From Bacteroidota bacterium (GTDB lineage Bacteria > Bacteroidota > Bacteroidia > Bacteroidales > UBA10428), in the NCBI GenBank assembly GCA_016699695.1, contig CP065006.1:496001-560000 (forward strand): DNA of 64,000 bases, read 5' to 3'. A program made the position numbers and the translations under genes. Below the pieces are notes generated by a model. The model saw only the letters and a list, made by a program, of their open reading frames with translations, searched no databases and was not told the origin of the DNA. How positions within the stretch are numbered: position 1 is the stretch's first letter; each line of letters begins with the position of its first letter. Positions 9,556 through 17,605 of this stretch are shown one piece after another.

Positions 9556-9633
9556 TCATATTTTTATAACAATACAAACAGCCCCTTCAACTTTTGTTAA
9601 AGAAAAAATAAAAGAAGAAAAAGCAATATGCAT
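9556..9633 (-). CDS. Phe-rich leader peptide (predicted attenuator peptide)
   Basis: A 25-codon ORF, too short for routine calling. It begins MHIAFSSFIFSLTK and ends VIKI before a TGA. Phe occurs at codons 5, 8 and 10, clustered in the first half. Its stop lies 5 bases before the terminator stem, and the antiterminator arm GGGGCT falls in codons 17-18, about 20 bases beyond the Phe cluster. A ribosome stalled on Phe codons would leave that arm free to break the terminator. The arrangement matches classical amino-acid attenuation; the peptide itself is a prediction. Confidence 0.6.
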   Translation of the reverse strand: MHIAFSSFIFSLTKVEGAVCIVIKI

Positions 9634-9669
9634 GGTTCTGAATCATCAAAATATTGTTGTTTGCTCCCG

Positions 9670-9677
9670 CAAATATA
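9670..9677 (-). promoter_or_regulatory. Bacteroidota -7 box for the aromatic operon leader
   Basis: TATATTTG on the minus strand matches the Bacteroidota -7 consensus TAnnTTTG and lies 36 bases upstream of the leader-peptide ATG. The only upstream TTG is about 15 bases away, closer than the usual -33 spacing, so the -33 element is uncertain. Confidence 0.45.
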
Positions 9678-9766
9678 GTATCTTTTTTAAAACAACGATT
9701 TATTTACATCGACTTTTTATGATTTTTATCACTTCTCTATTAAAGTAAAGCGCAAAGTTCAATCGC

Positions 9767-11632
9767 TTAATCGCCTTGCTTTTCCGAGAGCTCAAGCCAA
9801 CGCAATTCTTTGTCGTCCAGCTCACTGATAATGTTGCCTACTTCATGCGAATATTCCAATAGCCTTTCAGGGGATAGATTTCCTGAGCTCATCATTGTTT
9901 CTATTTCCTGCTTCTTCAGTGTAAGGGTTTCAATACTCTTTTCGAGTTGTTCATACTCCATTTTCTCTTTGTAGCTCAGTTTCTTCAATGCCGGCTTTTC
10001 TTTCGGAATTGTTGTTTTACTGCTCACTGAAGATTCCGATTTAATGCCTGGCATGAATTTCACCGAATCAAGGTATTGCGAATAATTTCCAGGAAAGTCC
10101 TTGACCTCGCCATCTCCTCTGAACACAAACACATGGTCTACAAGTTCGTCGAGAAAATACCTGTCGTGCGAAACAATGAGCACACAACCAGCATAATTCA
10201 GTAAGTACTCTTCCAATACTTCGAGTGTGGCAATATCCAGGTCGTTGGTAGGTTCGTCCAATACAAGAAAATTTGGATTTTGCATAAGCACTGAGCACAA
10301 GTACAGCCTTCTTTTCTCTCCTCCGCTTAGCTTGGAAATAAAATCATGCTGCCTCGAAGGTGGGAACAGAAAATTTGTAAGAAATTGCGATGCTGTAATT
10401 ACCGAACCATCTGCCATAACTACTGTCTCGGCAAACTGTGTAATTGATTCAAGCACTTTCATATTTTCGTCGAAAGCAAGCCCCTCCTGCCGGTAATATC
10501 CAAACTTAATAGTCTCGCCAACTTCTATCACACCGCTTTCTGGTTGAAGTTTTTGAGTCATAAGGTCGAGAAAAGTAGATTTGCCAGTGCCGTTGGTGCC
10601 CAGAACCCCAATTTTTTCGTATGGACTATAGGTGTAGGAAAAGTCTTTCAGAAAACATCGGGTACCCCAAAAGAAATTCAGCCCGCTGGCAACGAGTATT
10701 TTGCTGCCCAGCCTCTTACCCTCGACCTGAATGCGCACTTTTTTATCGGTCACCTTTTGAGATGCTTTATCTTTCAGGTTGTAGTAATTATCAATCCGAT
10801 ACTTGGCTTTCGTGCTACGTGCCTTTGGCATACGACGCATCCAGTCTTCTTCTTTACGCAAAAGATTCTCAGCTTTGCTGATTTCAGAGAGCTGCATTTC
10901 AATGCGCTCAGTCCTTTTCTCGAGAAAATAAGAATAATTACCTGGGTAAGTATATATCTGTTTGCCATCAAGCTCGATAATCTCGTTGCACACACGGTCG
11001 AGAAAATAGCGGTCATGTGTAACCATAAATAAGGTGCTGCGAGAGCGTTGCAAATACGACTCAAGCCAATTGATAGCTTCCACATCGAGGTGGTTAGTAG
11101 GCTCATCGAGCATAATAAAATCAGGTTCGTCAATAAGCATCCCTGCAAGAGCCACCCGTTTGCGCTGTCCACCCGAGAGCTCAGATATCTTTTGCTTCAG
11201 GTTATGTATGCCAAGCTGCGAAAGCATCTGCCGAATGCGACTCTCGTAATCCCATAATTTTTTATTGTCGATGATTACCGACAAGCGTTCTATTTCATTT
11301 GTTTTATTTTCGTCCAGAGCCAGTTCATACTTTTTAATCAACTGAAGAGACTCGTTTTCTGATTCAAAAATTGCCTCAAGAATACTCTTTTTATTATCGA
11401 GATAAGGATCCTGAGAAAGATACCCGATTTTTTTGTTGGGAAGAAATCGGAACTTGCCTTCGTCGTGCGATTCGAAGCCTGCCAGAATATTTAATATGGT
11501 TGTTTTACCGGTTCCATTGGCTGCAATCAGGCCTGTTTTATAACCTTCTTCGATTGTGAACGAAATTGAACGAAACAATTCCAAAACGCCAATCGATTTA
11601 CTTAAACCTTCCACTTCCAATATTGCCGACAT
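9767..11632 (-). CDS. ABC-F family ATPase (Uup-like)
   Basis: 621 residues from ATG 11632 (MSAILEVEGLSKS). An upstream in-frame ATG at 11695 would add 21 residues unlike the family. Two ABC cassettes in one chain have Walker A (AANGTGKTT and GTNGTGKS), signature (LSGGQRKR and LSGGEKRR) and Walker B/DEPTNHLD and DEPTNDLD. A charged linker joins them and a C-terminal coiled coil (about residues 550-621) is typical of Uup. There is no membrane segment. ABC-F proteins act on ribosomes or, for Uup, on DNA/ribosome-associated processes. The exact subgroup cannot be fixed here. Confidence 0.92.
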   Translation of the reverse strand: MSAILEVEGLSKSIGVLELFRSISFTIEEGYKTGLIAANGTGKTTILNILAGFESHDEGKFRFLPNKKIGYLSQDPYLDNKKSILEAIFESENESLQLIKKYELALDENKTNEIERLSVIIDNKKLWDYESRIRQMLSQLGIHNLKQKISELSGGQRKRVALAGMLIDEPDFIMLDEPTNHLDVEAINWLESYLQRSRSTLFMVTHDRYFLDRVCNEIIELDGKQIYTYPGNYSYFLEKRTERIEMQLSEISKAENLLRKEEDWMRRMPKARSTKAKYRIDNYYNLKDKASQKVTDKKVRIQVEGKRLGSKILVASGLNFFWGTRCFLKDFSYTYSPYEKIGVLGTNGTGKSTFLDLMTQKLQPESGVIEVGETIKFGYYRQEGLAFDENMKVLESITQFAETVVMADGSVITASQFLTNFLFPPSRQHDFISKLSGGEKRRLYLCSVLMQNPNFLVLDEPTNDLDIATLEVLEEYLLNYAGCVLIVSHDRYFLDELVDHVFVFRGDGEVKDFPGNYSQYLDSVKFMPGIKSESSVSSKTTIPKEKPALKKLSYKEKMEYEQLEKSIETLTLKKQEIETMMSSGNLSPERLLEYSHEVGNIISELDDKELRWLELSEKQGD

Positions 11633-11750
11633 AAATTCATTTTTTTGCAAAGGTAATAACATCGCCCTATAACAAAAGGTGTATTTTAGGTGCATGCTTT
11701 TCGGAAAAAGGATGGAAACTTTCTACCATGTAATACACAAAATTCTTGGT

Positions 11751-11758
11751 TATTTTTG
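11751..11758 (+). promoter_or_regulatory. Candidate -7 box for nth
   Basis: TATTTTTG matches TAnnTTTG and lies 47 bases upstream of the nth ATG in the divergent spacer with the ABC-F gene. No clear -33 partner is visible. Confidence 0.35.
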
Positions 11759-11805
11759 TTTTAGATGTAGACATGCATTATTCTCACGAAAAAACATTTC
11801 AGTAA

Positions 11806-12465
11806 ATGACCAGAAAAGAACGCTTCGAATATATCATCCGCTATTTTAAATCGGCTCGTCCGATTGCTGAAACGGAGCTTCACTACTCTAATCCGTACGA
11901 GTTAATGGTAGCTGTTATACTTTCGGCTCAATGCACCGACAAAAGGGTGAACCAAATTACTCCTGCCCTTTTTTCTTCCTTCCCCACTGCTTTCGACCTT
12001 GCAAGGGCAACGCAAGAAGAAATATTCGAATATATAAGAAGCTGCTCGTATCCGAATAACAAAGCAAGGCATTTATCAGGTATGGCACGCATGGTTACAG
12101 AAGAGTTCAAAGGCGTAGTTCCTGACGATATAAATTTACTCCAGAAATTACCGGGAGTAGGTCGAAAAACAGCCAATGTAATTGCATCGGTAATATACAA
12201 TCAACCGGCATTGGCAGTTGATACCCATGTTTTTAGAGTAGCGGCCCGCATTGGGCTTAGTTCGAATGCCAAAAACCCACTTCAAACCGAACAACAACTG
12301 GTTAAATATATCCCTGCAGAGCTTATTCCCATAGCCCATCATTGGTTAATACTGCATGGCCGGTACGTGTGCATGGCCCGTAAACCAAAATGCCACGAGT
12401 GCGGCCTACAAACTGCTTGCAAGTATTATCGTCAATCAAAATCAGTTAAAGTTGTTGATAACTAA
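11806..12465 (+). CDS. nth: Endonuclease III
   Basis: 219 residues. A helix-hairpin-helix with catalytic Lys121 (LPGVGRKTAN), catalytic Asp139 (AVDTHVFRVA), and a [4Fe-4S] loop with Cys189, Cys196, Cys199 and Cys205 (C-x6-C-x2-C-x5-C) are all present. It is a DNA glycosylase/AP lyase that removes oxidised pyrimidines in base excision repair. The stop codon TAA is part of the CTAA target duplication of the adjacent IS, so the coding sequence is complete despite the insertion; only the native 3' flank has been displaced. Confidence 0.95.
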   Translation: MTRKERFEYIIRYFKSARPIAETELHYSNPYELMVAVILSAQCTDKRVNQITPALFSSFPTAFDLARATQEEIFEYIRSCSYPNNKARHLSGMARMVTEEFKGVVPDDINLLQKLPGVGRKTANVIASVIYNQPALAVDTHVFRVAARIGLSSNAKNPLQTEQQLVKYIPAELIPIAHHWLILHGRYVCMARKPKCHECGLQTACKYYRQSKSVKVVDN

Positions 12466-13962
12466 TTCTACTTTAACAGATTAAACAAAACCCTTGTAAA
12501 CATTGATATTTCAAGGAAATTCAGTATCTTCAATGCACAGAAAAACAGGCTTATCGTTCCGAAAAATGTTTAATACAACGTAAAAATAATAATCGATATG
12601 GAAAAACACTGACCTCTGTAATAGAGCGAGTTAGTGTTCACCTTAATGATTATCAGCATGTATTTTGTAATTCAACAAAGAAGTTCTTTGACAAAGCACA
12701 GCAATATTCATTAGGAATAATACAAAGTCAGATGCGCAATATTGAAAGAATAAGCGAAGATTTGGGAGCTAACTACCATCAAATGCAGCACTTTATAACT
12801 GAGTCTAACTGGGATCATCGAGTTTTGATAAATCAAGTAGCCCAGGAAGTAAGCCAGGTTTTACCCAAAAGAAAACTTACAGGATTGATTATTGATGAAA
12901 GTGGTTGGGTAAAAAAAGGCGACCATAGCGTAGGCGTTGGACATCAATATTGTGGGAATGTAGGGAAACTATCAAATAGTCAGGTTGCGGTATTTGCTTG
13001 TTTAAGTAATGGGGATTTTGCATCAATGGTTGATGCCCGACTATACCTTCCCAAGGCTTGGTGTGACGACAAGACAAGATGCGAAAAAGCAGGCGTTCCT
13101 GTAAAGCACCGAACATTTAAAACTAAGCTCGAACTGGCATTAGAAATTATTCGCCAGCAAGTAACCAATGGCATCAGCTTCGATTTTATTGGAGGCGATG
13201 GTTATTATGGTAACGATGTGGATTTTGCCAGCAGCATAGATTTGCTTGGTTATCTGTACATGCTGGATATCCATAAAGACCAAAAAATATATTTGGAACG
13301 TCCTGACTTGGCTATTCCCGAGCGAAAAAGCAATAAGGGTCGTGAACCCAAGAAATTAAAAGCAACTACAGACGAATTAAGTGTATCAAAATATTTACAG
13401 ACTTTAAATGACGAAAATTGGCAGCGTATTAGTGTTCGTAATACAGCCAAAGGAGTTCTTGTAGCTGACTATCATTTTATAAAGCTTTGGATAATCAATA
13501 ACAGTAAAATGCAAGTAGAGCAAAGGTTACTGGTTATCCGTAAAACGAAAACCAAAGAAGGCAAGGACGAAATAAAATATTCTTTTACCAATGCTAATCT
13601 TGAACAATACACTAAGAAAGCTATAGCCTATATGCAAGCACAACGGTACTTTGTAGAACATTGCATAAAAGAATCAAAACAGATACTCGGGCTAGACCAG
13701 TTTCAGACACGAAAATGGCTTGCATGGCAACACCAGGTTGCATTAAACTTTTTGGTCTCGTCATTTATTTTAAAAGAAAAATTGCATTGCTTTGATGATT
13801 TACCTTTACTATCGGCTCGTGATATTAAAGAATTTATCACTTTTAAACTTTATAAACAGATGACCGAAGAACAAATGATTGATAGAATTTATGACCGGCA
13901 TTTAAAACGACAGCGTGATATAAATTACTCATATTCAAAATTGTAAATCTGTTAAAGTAGAA
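12466..13962 (+). mobile_element. IS701-like insertion sequence, copy 1 (1,497 bp)
   Basis: Bounded by 17-bp perfect terminal inverted repeats TTCTACTTTAACAGATT and AATCTGTTAAAGTAGAA and flanked by a 4-bp target duplication CTAA (12462-12465 and 13963-13966). IS701-family elements make 4-bp YTAR-type duplications. It is almost identical to the inverted copy at 59356-60851. The differences noticed are one missing A near 12602 and one missense base in the transposase. Such identity implies recent movement. Confidence 0.93.
12732..13946 (+). CDS. IS701-like DDE transposase (copy 1)
   Basis: 404 residues from the first in-frame ATG. DDE_5-type motifs: LIIDESGWVKKGDHSVGVGHQYCG with the first Asp, FDFIGGDGYYGND with the second, and a late VEHCIKESKQILGLDQ helix with the probable Glu. 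The same frame stays open well upstream and encodes plausible transposase N-terminus (TLTSVIERVSVHLN, then FFDKAQQYSLGI). The ATG at 12598 (MEK) is displaced by one base from that frame at a run of five A. The real N-terminus may therefore be about 45 residues longer, reached by frameshifting, or lost by an indel. It ends 16 bp inside the right terminal repeat. Confidence 0.88.
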   Translation: MRNIERISEDLGANYHQMQHFITESNWDHRVLINQVAQEVSQVLPKRKLTGLIIDESGWVKKGDHSVGVGHQYCGNVGKLSNSQVAVFACLSNGDFASMVDARLYLPKAWCDDKTRCEKAGVPVKHRTFKTKLELALEIIRQQVTNGISFDFIGGDGYYGNDVDFASSIDLLGYLYMLDIHKDQKIYLERPDLAIPERKSNKGREPKKLKATTDELSVSKYLQTLNDENWQRISVRNTAKGVLVADYHFIKLWIINNSKMQVEQRLLVIRKTKTKEGKDEIKYSFTNANLEQYTKKAIAYMQAQRYFVEHCIKESKQILGLDQFQTRKWLAWQHQVALNFLVSSFILKEKLHCFDDLPLLSARDIKEFITFKLYKQMTEEQMIDRIYDRHLKRQRDINYSYSKL

Positions 13963-13999
13963 CTAAGTAATATAGATTTCAGAAACCTTCGAGGATTAT

Positions 14000-14007
14000 T
14001 AACTTTG
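14000..14007 (+). promoter_or_regulatory. Candidate -7 box for the 14.0-16.4 kb genes
   Basis: TAACTTTG matches TAnnTTTG and lies 25 bases before the ATG at 14033, just beyond the right end of IS copy 1. The -33 region would fall in native flanking DNA next to the IS end; no clear TTTG is seen there. Confidence 0.35.
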
Positions 14008-14032
14008 TGTTTGAAACAAGTTTATCTTTTCT

Positions 14033-14920
14033 ATGGCAAGAATTTTCTTTCGCATGGTATTAATTCTGTTGGTGTTTTTTGTGCCTTCTTCGTTTTCCTA
14101 TCAACGTATTGATTACCGCGACGGCATGAAAAACAACCTTTGCAAAGAATTAAAAGATAACATTTTGGTGTATTTTGTATTTGTCGATACAAAGGAAACA
14201 TCGCCCTGGACTGAATTTGATATCCGCACCACTCTCGATTCGATTGATGTGGCCATGAGATGGATTGAAAGTCAGGCACGCAAGCACAATCAACCGCTGA
14301 CAATCATTACAGATTATTACATTGGCACCGAGTATACCACTGTAAAAAGAAATCTGCCGAATGGTACCGTAAAAGCCACTTTAGAAGGTTCTGGTTTTCG
14401 GAATGGACTCGAAGAGCTAAATAAATGGGCCGATGCCATTGCCGCCAGGATAGGAAAAGATGTTCAGATAAATACAAAAGACGGCATACCCGAGATACAG
14501 AATCCTAAAAACAAGGAAAGATTAGCAGCCCACCTTCGCGACGACAACAAAGTTGAAAGTGTAGCACTTGTGTTTATGGTAAATAATTACTTCCGGAACG
14601 ACATTTCCCTTACAGTGAATCACCTAAACACCCTTGACGTTGAATTTGCCATTGCCAGCTATAAGTATCCTTCAATAATTGCTCAGAATGTATTGAACCT
14701 TTTCGGTGCAGCCGATCTATACAAAACCGTATACCGTCGAAACGAAAATAAGATTAAACTGGCTGCTGAATATTTTCCAAACGATATTATGCAAGATGTA
14801 TATGCTGTAAATATTAACAAGCTTGAGATTGATGCCTACACACGTTACCTTTTAGGCTGGAGTACACAACTAGAGGCGAAGTTCGAACCTTTATTAACTG
14901 ATAAAATTGCCAATTTTTAA
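14033..14920 (+). CDS. Exported protein with degenerate zincin-like motif, unrecognised
   Basis: 295 residues with a signal peptide (MARIFFRMVLILLVFFVPSSFS). The N-terminal half has strands such as DNILVYFVFVDTKE and LTIITDYYIGTEY. Residues 218-230 read QNVLNLFGAADLY. In many secreted metallopeptidases the equivalent segment is HExxHLFGAxDLY, so the zinc ligands His, Glu and His appear replaced by Gln, Asn and Asn. I infer an inactive metallopeptidase-like fold, perhaps a binding protein. It is the first of a run of exported genes on this strand and lies immediately downstream of IS copy 1. Confidence 0.75.
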   Translation: MARIFFRMVLILLVFFVPSSFSYQRIDYRDGMKNNLCKELKDNILVYFVFVDTKETSPWTEFDIRTTLDSIDVAMRWIESQARKHNQPLTIITDYYIGTEYTTVKRNLPNGTVKATLEGSGFRNGLEELNKWADAIAARIGKDVQINTKDGIPEIQNPKNKERLAAHLRDDNKVESVALVFMVNNYFRNDISLTVNHLNTLDVEFAIASYKYPSIIAQNVLNLFGAADLYKTVYRRNENKIKLAAEYFPNDIMQDVYAVNINKLEIDAYTRYLLGWSTQLEAKFEPLLTDKIANF

Positions 14921-15031
14921 TTCGCACTACTAATTCTTATGCACAAGGCATTTTGCATATAAAAAATAAAGTATTATTTTTACTAGCAATCATTGAGAAA
15001 CTAACTGTTTTAAAACCCTAAAACACGAAAA

Positions 15032-15970
15032 ATGCAACAAAATTACACGTTCTCTCCAGTCACCCGGTTGTTTGTCGCATTTGTGCTGATAATAAGCATA
15101 ACTAGCTGTCAGTCTGGACAGAAAAAAGCCGACAAAGAAGCGACTATCGACGATTTTATTGCTGAAGATGTTATATTCGATGATATCAACAAAGCGAAAA
15201 AAATCTTTTACTCCCTGCCTTCGCCTCTGGAAACTGCCATGATTATTAAATCTGCCGGAGCAAAATACGACCAGGAGATTCTTAATTCACTCGACAATGT
15301 AGAAAAATACAATACCAACCGCTCCATGGCACTCAATCTTGGCATTTACACCACAGACCTAAGTTTTGCCAGCCTCTTCGAACAAACACAGACTTCCATC
15401 GATTACATGACTGCTGCCAAAGTAATGGCAGAAGGGCTTGACATTACCGATGCTATCAATGCCGAAACAATGAAGAAGCTTGAAGAAAATCTGAACAACA
15501 GAGAGGTTGTGATGGATATTATATCTGAAACCTTTCTGAATTCAAGTTCATACCTGAAAGAAAATGAAAGACAAGATGTTGCCGCTATAGTGCTCGTTGG
15601 AGGATGGATTGAAGGTTTATACCTGGCCTCGCAACTTACTGCAAACCAACCTGTAAAAGATAATAAACTTGTCGACAGAATATTGGAGCAAAAATTATCG
15701 TTTAATATCGTACAACGCTTGCTCGAAGACAATAAAACAAAAGCAGATGGCAGCATAAATAACGACATTGTTGATTTAATTGCACAACTTCAGGACCTTA
15801 AACTGGCCTTCGATAAAGTAAATGTAGAAACAACCGAACCTACTGTGGATACACCTGATGCAGCGGGAGTTACTACCATTAAATCGAAAACCACGGTAAG
15901 TGTTGAACCTGAAGATTTTAAAGCCCTTCAGCTAACTATTAATAATTTAAGAACCAGCTTCATACAATAA
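15032..15970 (+). CDS. Lipoprotein, unrecognised, mostly helical
   Basis: 312 residues. Signal peptide with lipobox ITSC (Cys26), so probably lipidated and periplasm-facing. The mature part is largely helical and acidic (EDVIFDDINKAKKIFYSLPSPLETAMIIKSAG is typical), with a Thr/Val-rich segment near residue 275. A stretch LGIYTTDLSFASLFEQTQTSIDYMTAAK resembles many Bacteroidota lipoproteins of unknown function. It begins 111 bases after the previous gene and is followed after 11 bases by another exported protein, so these probably form an operon. No function is assigned. Confidence 0.78.
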   Translation: MQQNYTFSPVTRLFVAFVLIISITSCQSGQKKADKEATIDDFIAEDVIFDDINKAKKIFYSLPSPLETAMIIKSAGAKYDQEILNSLDNVEKYNTNRSMALNLGIYTTDLSFASLFEQTQTSIDYMTAAKVMAEGLDITDAINAETMKKLEENLNNREVVMDIISETFLNSSSYLKENERQDVAAIVLVGGWIEGLYLASQLTANQPVKDNKLVDRILEQKLSFNIVQRLLEDNKTKADGSINNDIVDLIAQLQDLKLAFDKVNVETTEPTVDTPDAAGVTTIKSKTTVSVEPEDFKALQLTINNLRTSFIQ

Positions 15971-15981
15971 AAAATATTACC

Positions 15982-16425
15982 ATGAGAAAAGTATATTTAG
16001 CCTTCCTGTTTGTTCTCATTGCCGCTTTCTCAACTACCAATAGCTATTCGCAATGCAAAGGCTTTGCGAAAAAGATTTGTAAGCTTGAGTTAATGCCCTA
16101 TATACACGACGGTAATTACCATGCGGCCATTTTAACCGAAGGTGAAGAAGCTGAACTTTACAAAACATTTTATAGTGGCCAGGATTATCGCATTGCGATT
16201 TGCGGAACCGACGCCCTGCCTGAAATTAATTTTCAGATTATCGACTCCTACAAAAATGTATTGTACGATAACGCTAAAAACAACAATTCCCGTATCTGGG
16301 ACTTTAAGCTCGAAGCATCGCAGCAATTAAAAATCGCCATCAAGGTACCTCTCTCAGCCGAAAAAGCCGAATACCCTGCTAGCGGTTGTGTGGCCATCAT
16401 GTTTGGGTTCGAAGAAGGAAAATAG
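15982..16425 (+). CDS. Small exported beta-rich protein, unrecognised
   Basis: 147 residues with a signal peptide ending near NSYSQ. The mature domain is beta-rich with four Cys (CKGFAKKIC near the start, then one in IAICGTD and one in ASGCVAIMFGFE), which could form two disulfides in the periplasm. It closely follows the lipoprotein gene (11 bases) and ends 25 bases before a strong terminator, so it is the last gene of this short operon. Confidence 0.75.
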   Translation: MRKVYLAFLFVLIAAFSTTNSYSQCKGFAKKICKLELMPYIHDGNYHAAILTEGEEAELYKTFYSGQDYRIAICGTDALPEINFQIIDSYKNVLYDNAKNNNSRIWDFKLEASQQLKIAIKVPLSAEKAEYPASGCVAIMFGFEEGK

Positions 16426-16450
16426 TCTTTATTCAAAAAAAATATTATCA

Positions 16451-16481
16451 ACCTGCAGTGATTAAGCTGCAGGTTTTTTTT
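16451..16481 (+). terminator. Rho-independent terminator after the 14.0-16.4 kb operon
   Basis: Stem ACCTGCAG / CTGCAGGT with an 8-base loop followed by eight T. Confidence 0.85.
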
Positions 16482-16510
16482 GTTTAAATAATTCTTAATG
16501 AATATGTATT

Positions 16511-16700
16511 ATTGTACCAGAAAGATAAATAAACCTTGTATTAATATTACTGTTCAAGCATTTGTTCCTTTTAGCTAACAGGCACTTTTTACTTACCTGG
16601 TGGAAACAGCGCGGGGGTCATCCCCTTTAGGGGAAAGAGGGGTGAGCGTGGGCAAGATATTAAATAAGCTTTTAACTGGCATAATAGACGCTAATCAAAT
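16511..16700 (+). repeat. Dispersed repeat with GC-rich palindromic core, copy A
   Basis: About 190 bp that recurs in opposite orientation at 26490-26672. The best-conserved core is near 16609-16655 and contains the small hairpin CCCCTTTAGGGG followed by AAAGAGGGGTGAGCGTGGGC. Weaker similarity extends on both sides (ACCAG, then CAAGCATTTGTTC, later GGCATAATAGA). The core is far more GC-rich than its surroundings. It creates a spurious 60-residue N-terminal extension on the following lipoprotein gene. No terminal duplication is visible. Confidence 0.8.
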
Positions 16701-16779
16701 AATTCATTTATTTGGAACGGTATTTGAAAAACCTTGTGCACACTTTTTCGTTAAAGCATATAAATCTAAAAGAAATACC

Positions 16780-17586
16780 ATGAAAAAACTTTTTATACTT
16801 GTTTTCGCCTCAGCATTCCTATTTAGCAGCTGTGAATTTCTCGAAGAAAACCTTCCAGCCGGATTAAGCGAGGAAGAAATTGTTGAAGGATTAAAAACTG
16901 CCCTAACCTTAGGTGCCGATAGTGCCACAACCACTTTGCATCAAACAAATGGTTATTACCTCGACGAAGCCGTAAAAATACTTCTGCCTCCTGAGGCTTC
17001 AATTATTACAACCAATTTATCAAAAGTAGCCTCCTACATCCCTGGCGGATCAGATTTTATCAACGCTGAGTTGGATAAACTTGTGAGATCGATTAACATG
17101 GCCGCTGAAGATGCCGCCGATGATGCATTGCCTATTCTAGCGGATGCGGTAACCAACTTATCTATTACCGATGCATGGTCAATTCTTAATGGTGCAGCGC
17201 CATCAGGCATGAAATCAGCCAATAGTGAGTTTGATTCGCTTGCCGCAACACATTACCTCGAGCAAGAAACCAAATCGGATCTAATCATCGCGTTTAGTGA
17301 ACCAATTAACGTATCACTGGATAAACCCTTTATTGGCAATACTTCCACCAATGACATCTGGAGCAATATTACCGAATATTATAACGATGCTGCTGAAATA
17401 TACAACCTCATTCCATTGGTAAGCGATCTTGAATATGTCAATACCAACCTCGGTGAATATGCTACCGAAAAGGCACTTAATGGATTATTTCTCAAAGTAG
17501 GTGAAGAAGAAAAGAAAATACGCCGCAATCCTTTCGAATGGGCGATAGACATTATTCAAAAAGTGTTTGGTTCACTTAGTGAGTAA
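16780..17586 (+). CDS. DUF4197 lipoprotein
   Basis: 268 residues from ATG 16780, chosen because MKKLFILVFASAFLFSSC is a clean lipoprotein signal with Cys18; an in-frame ATG at 16600 lies inside the dispersed repeat. The body fits DUF4197: GLKTALTLGADSATTTL, MAAEDAADDALPI, ITDAWSILNG, LEYVNTNLGEYATEKALNGLFLKVGEEEKKIRRNP and a C-terminal IIQKVFG. Family function is unknown. It is monocistronic, followed by a strong terminator. Confidence 0.88.
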   Translation: MKKLFILVFASAFLFSSCEFLEENLPAGLSEEEIVEGLKTALTLGADSATTTLHQTNGYYLDEAVKILLPPEASIITTNLSKVASYIPGGSDFINAELDKLVRSINMAAEDAADDALPILADAVTNLSITDAWSILNGAAPSGMKSANSEFDSLAATHYLEQETKSDLIIAFSEPINVSLDKPFIGNTSTNDIWSNITEYYNDAAEIYNLIPLVSDLEYVNTNLGEYATEKALNGLFLKVGEEEKKIRRNPFEWAIDIIQKVFGSLSE

Positions 17587-17605
17587 TCCTAAGTAAGTTA
17601 TACTG

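Noticed and set aside
9521..9677. T-box or other riboswitch before pheA
   Set aside because: No T-box sequence or long structured leader; the short ORF with Phe codons and the simple terminator are explained by attenuation.
9767..11695. Antibiotic-resistance interpretation of the ABC-F protein
   Set aside because: The Uup-like C-terminal coiled coil and housekeeping context point to a core cellular member rather than a ribosome-protection resistance factor.
16600..16779. N-terminal extension of the DUF4197 lipoprotein gene (METARGSSPL...)
   Set aside because: It lies in the dispersed repeat and would bury a perfect lipoprotein signal at residue 61; the shared peptide occurs in the inverted copy with no related gene.
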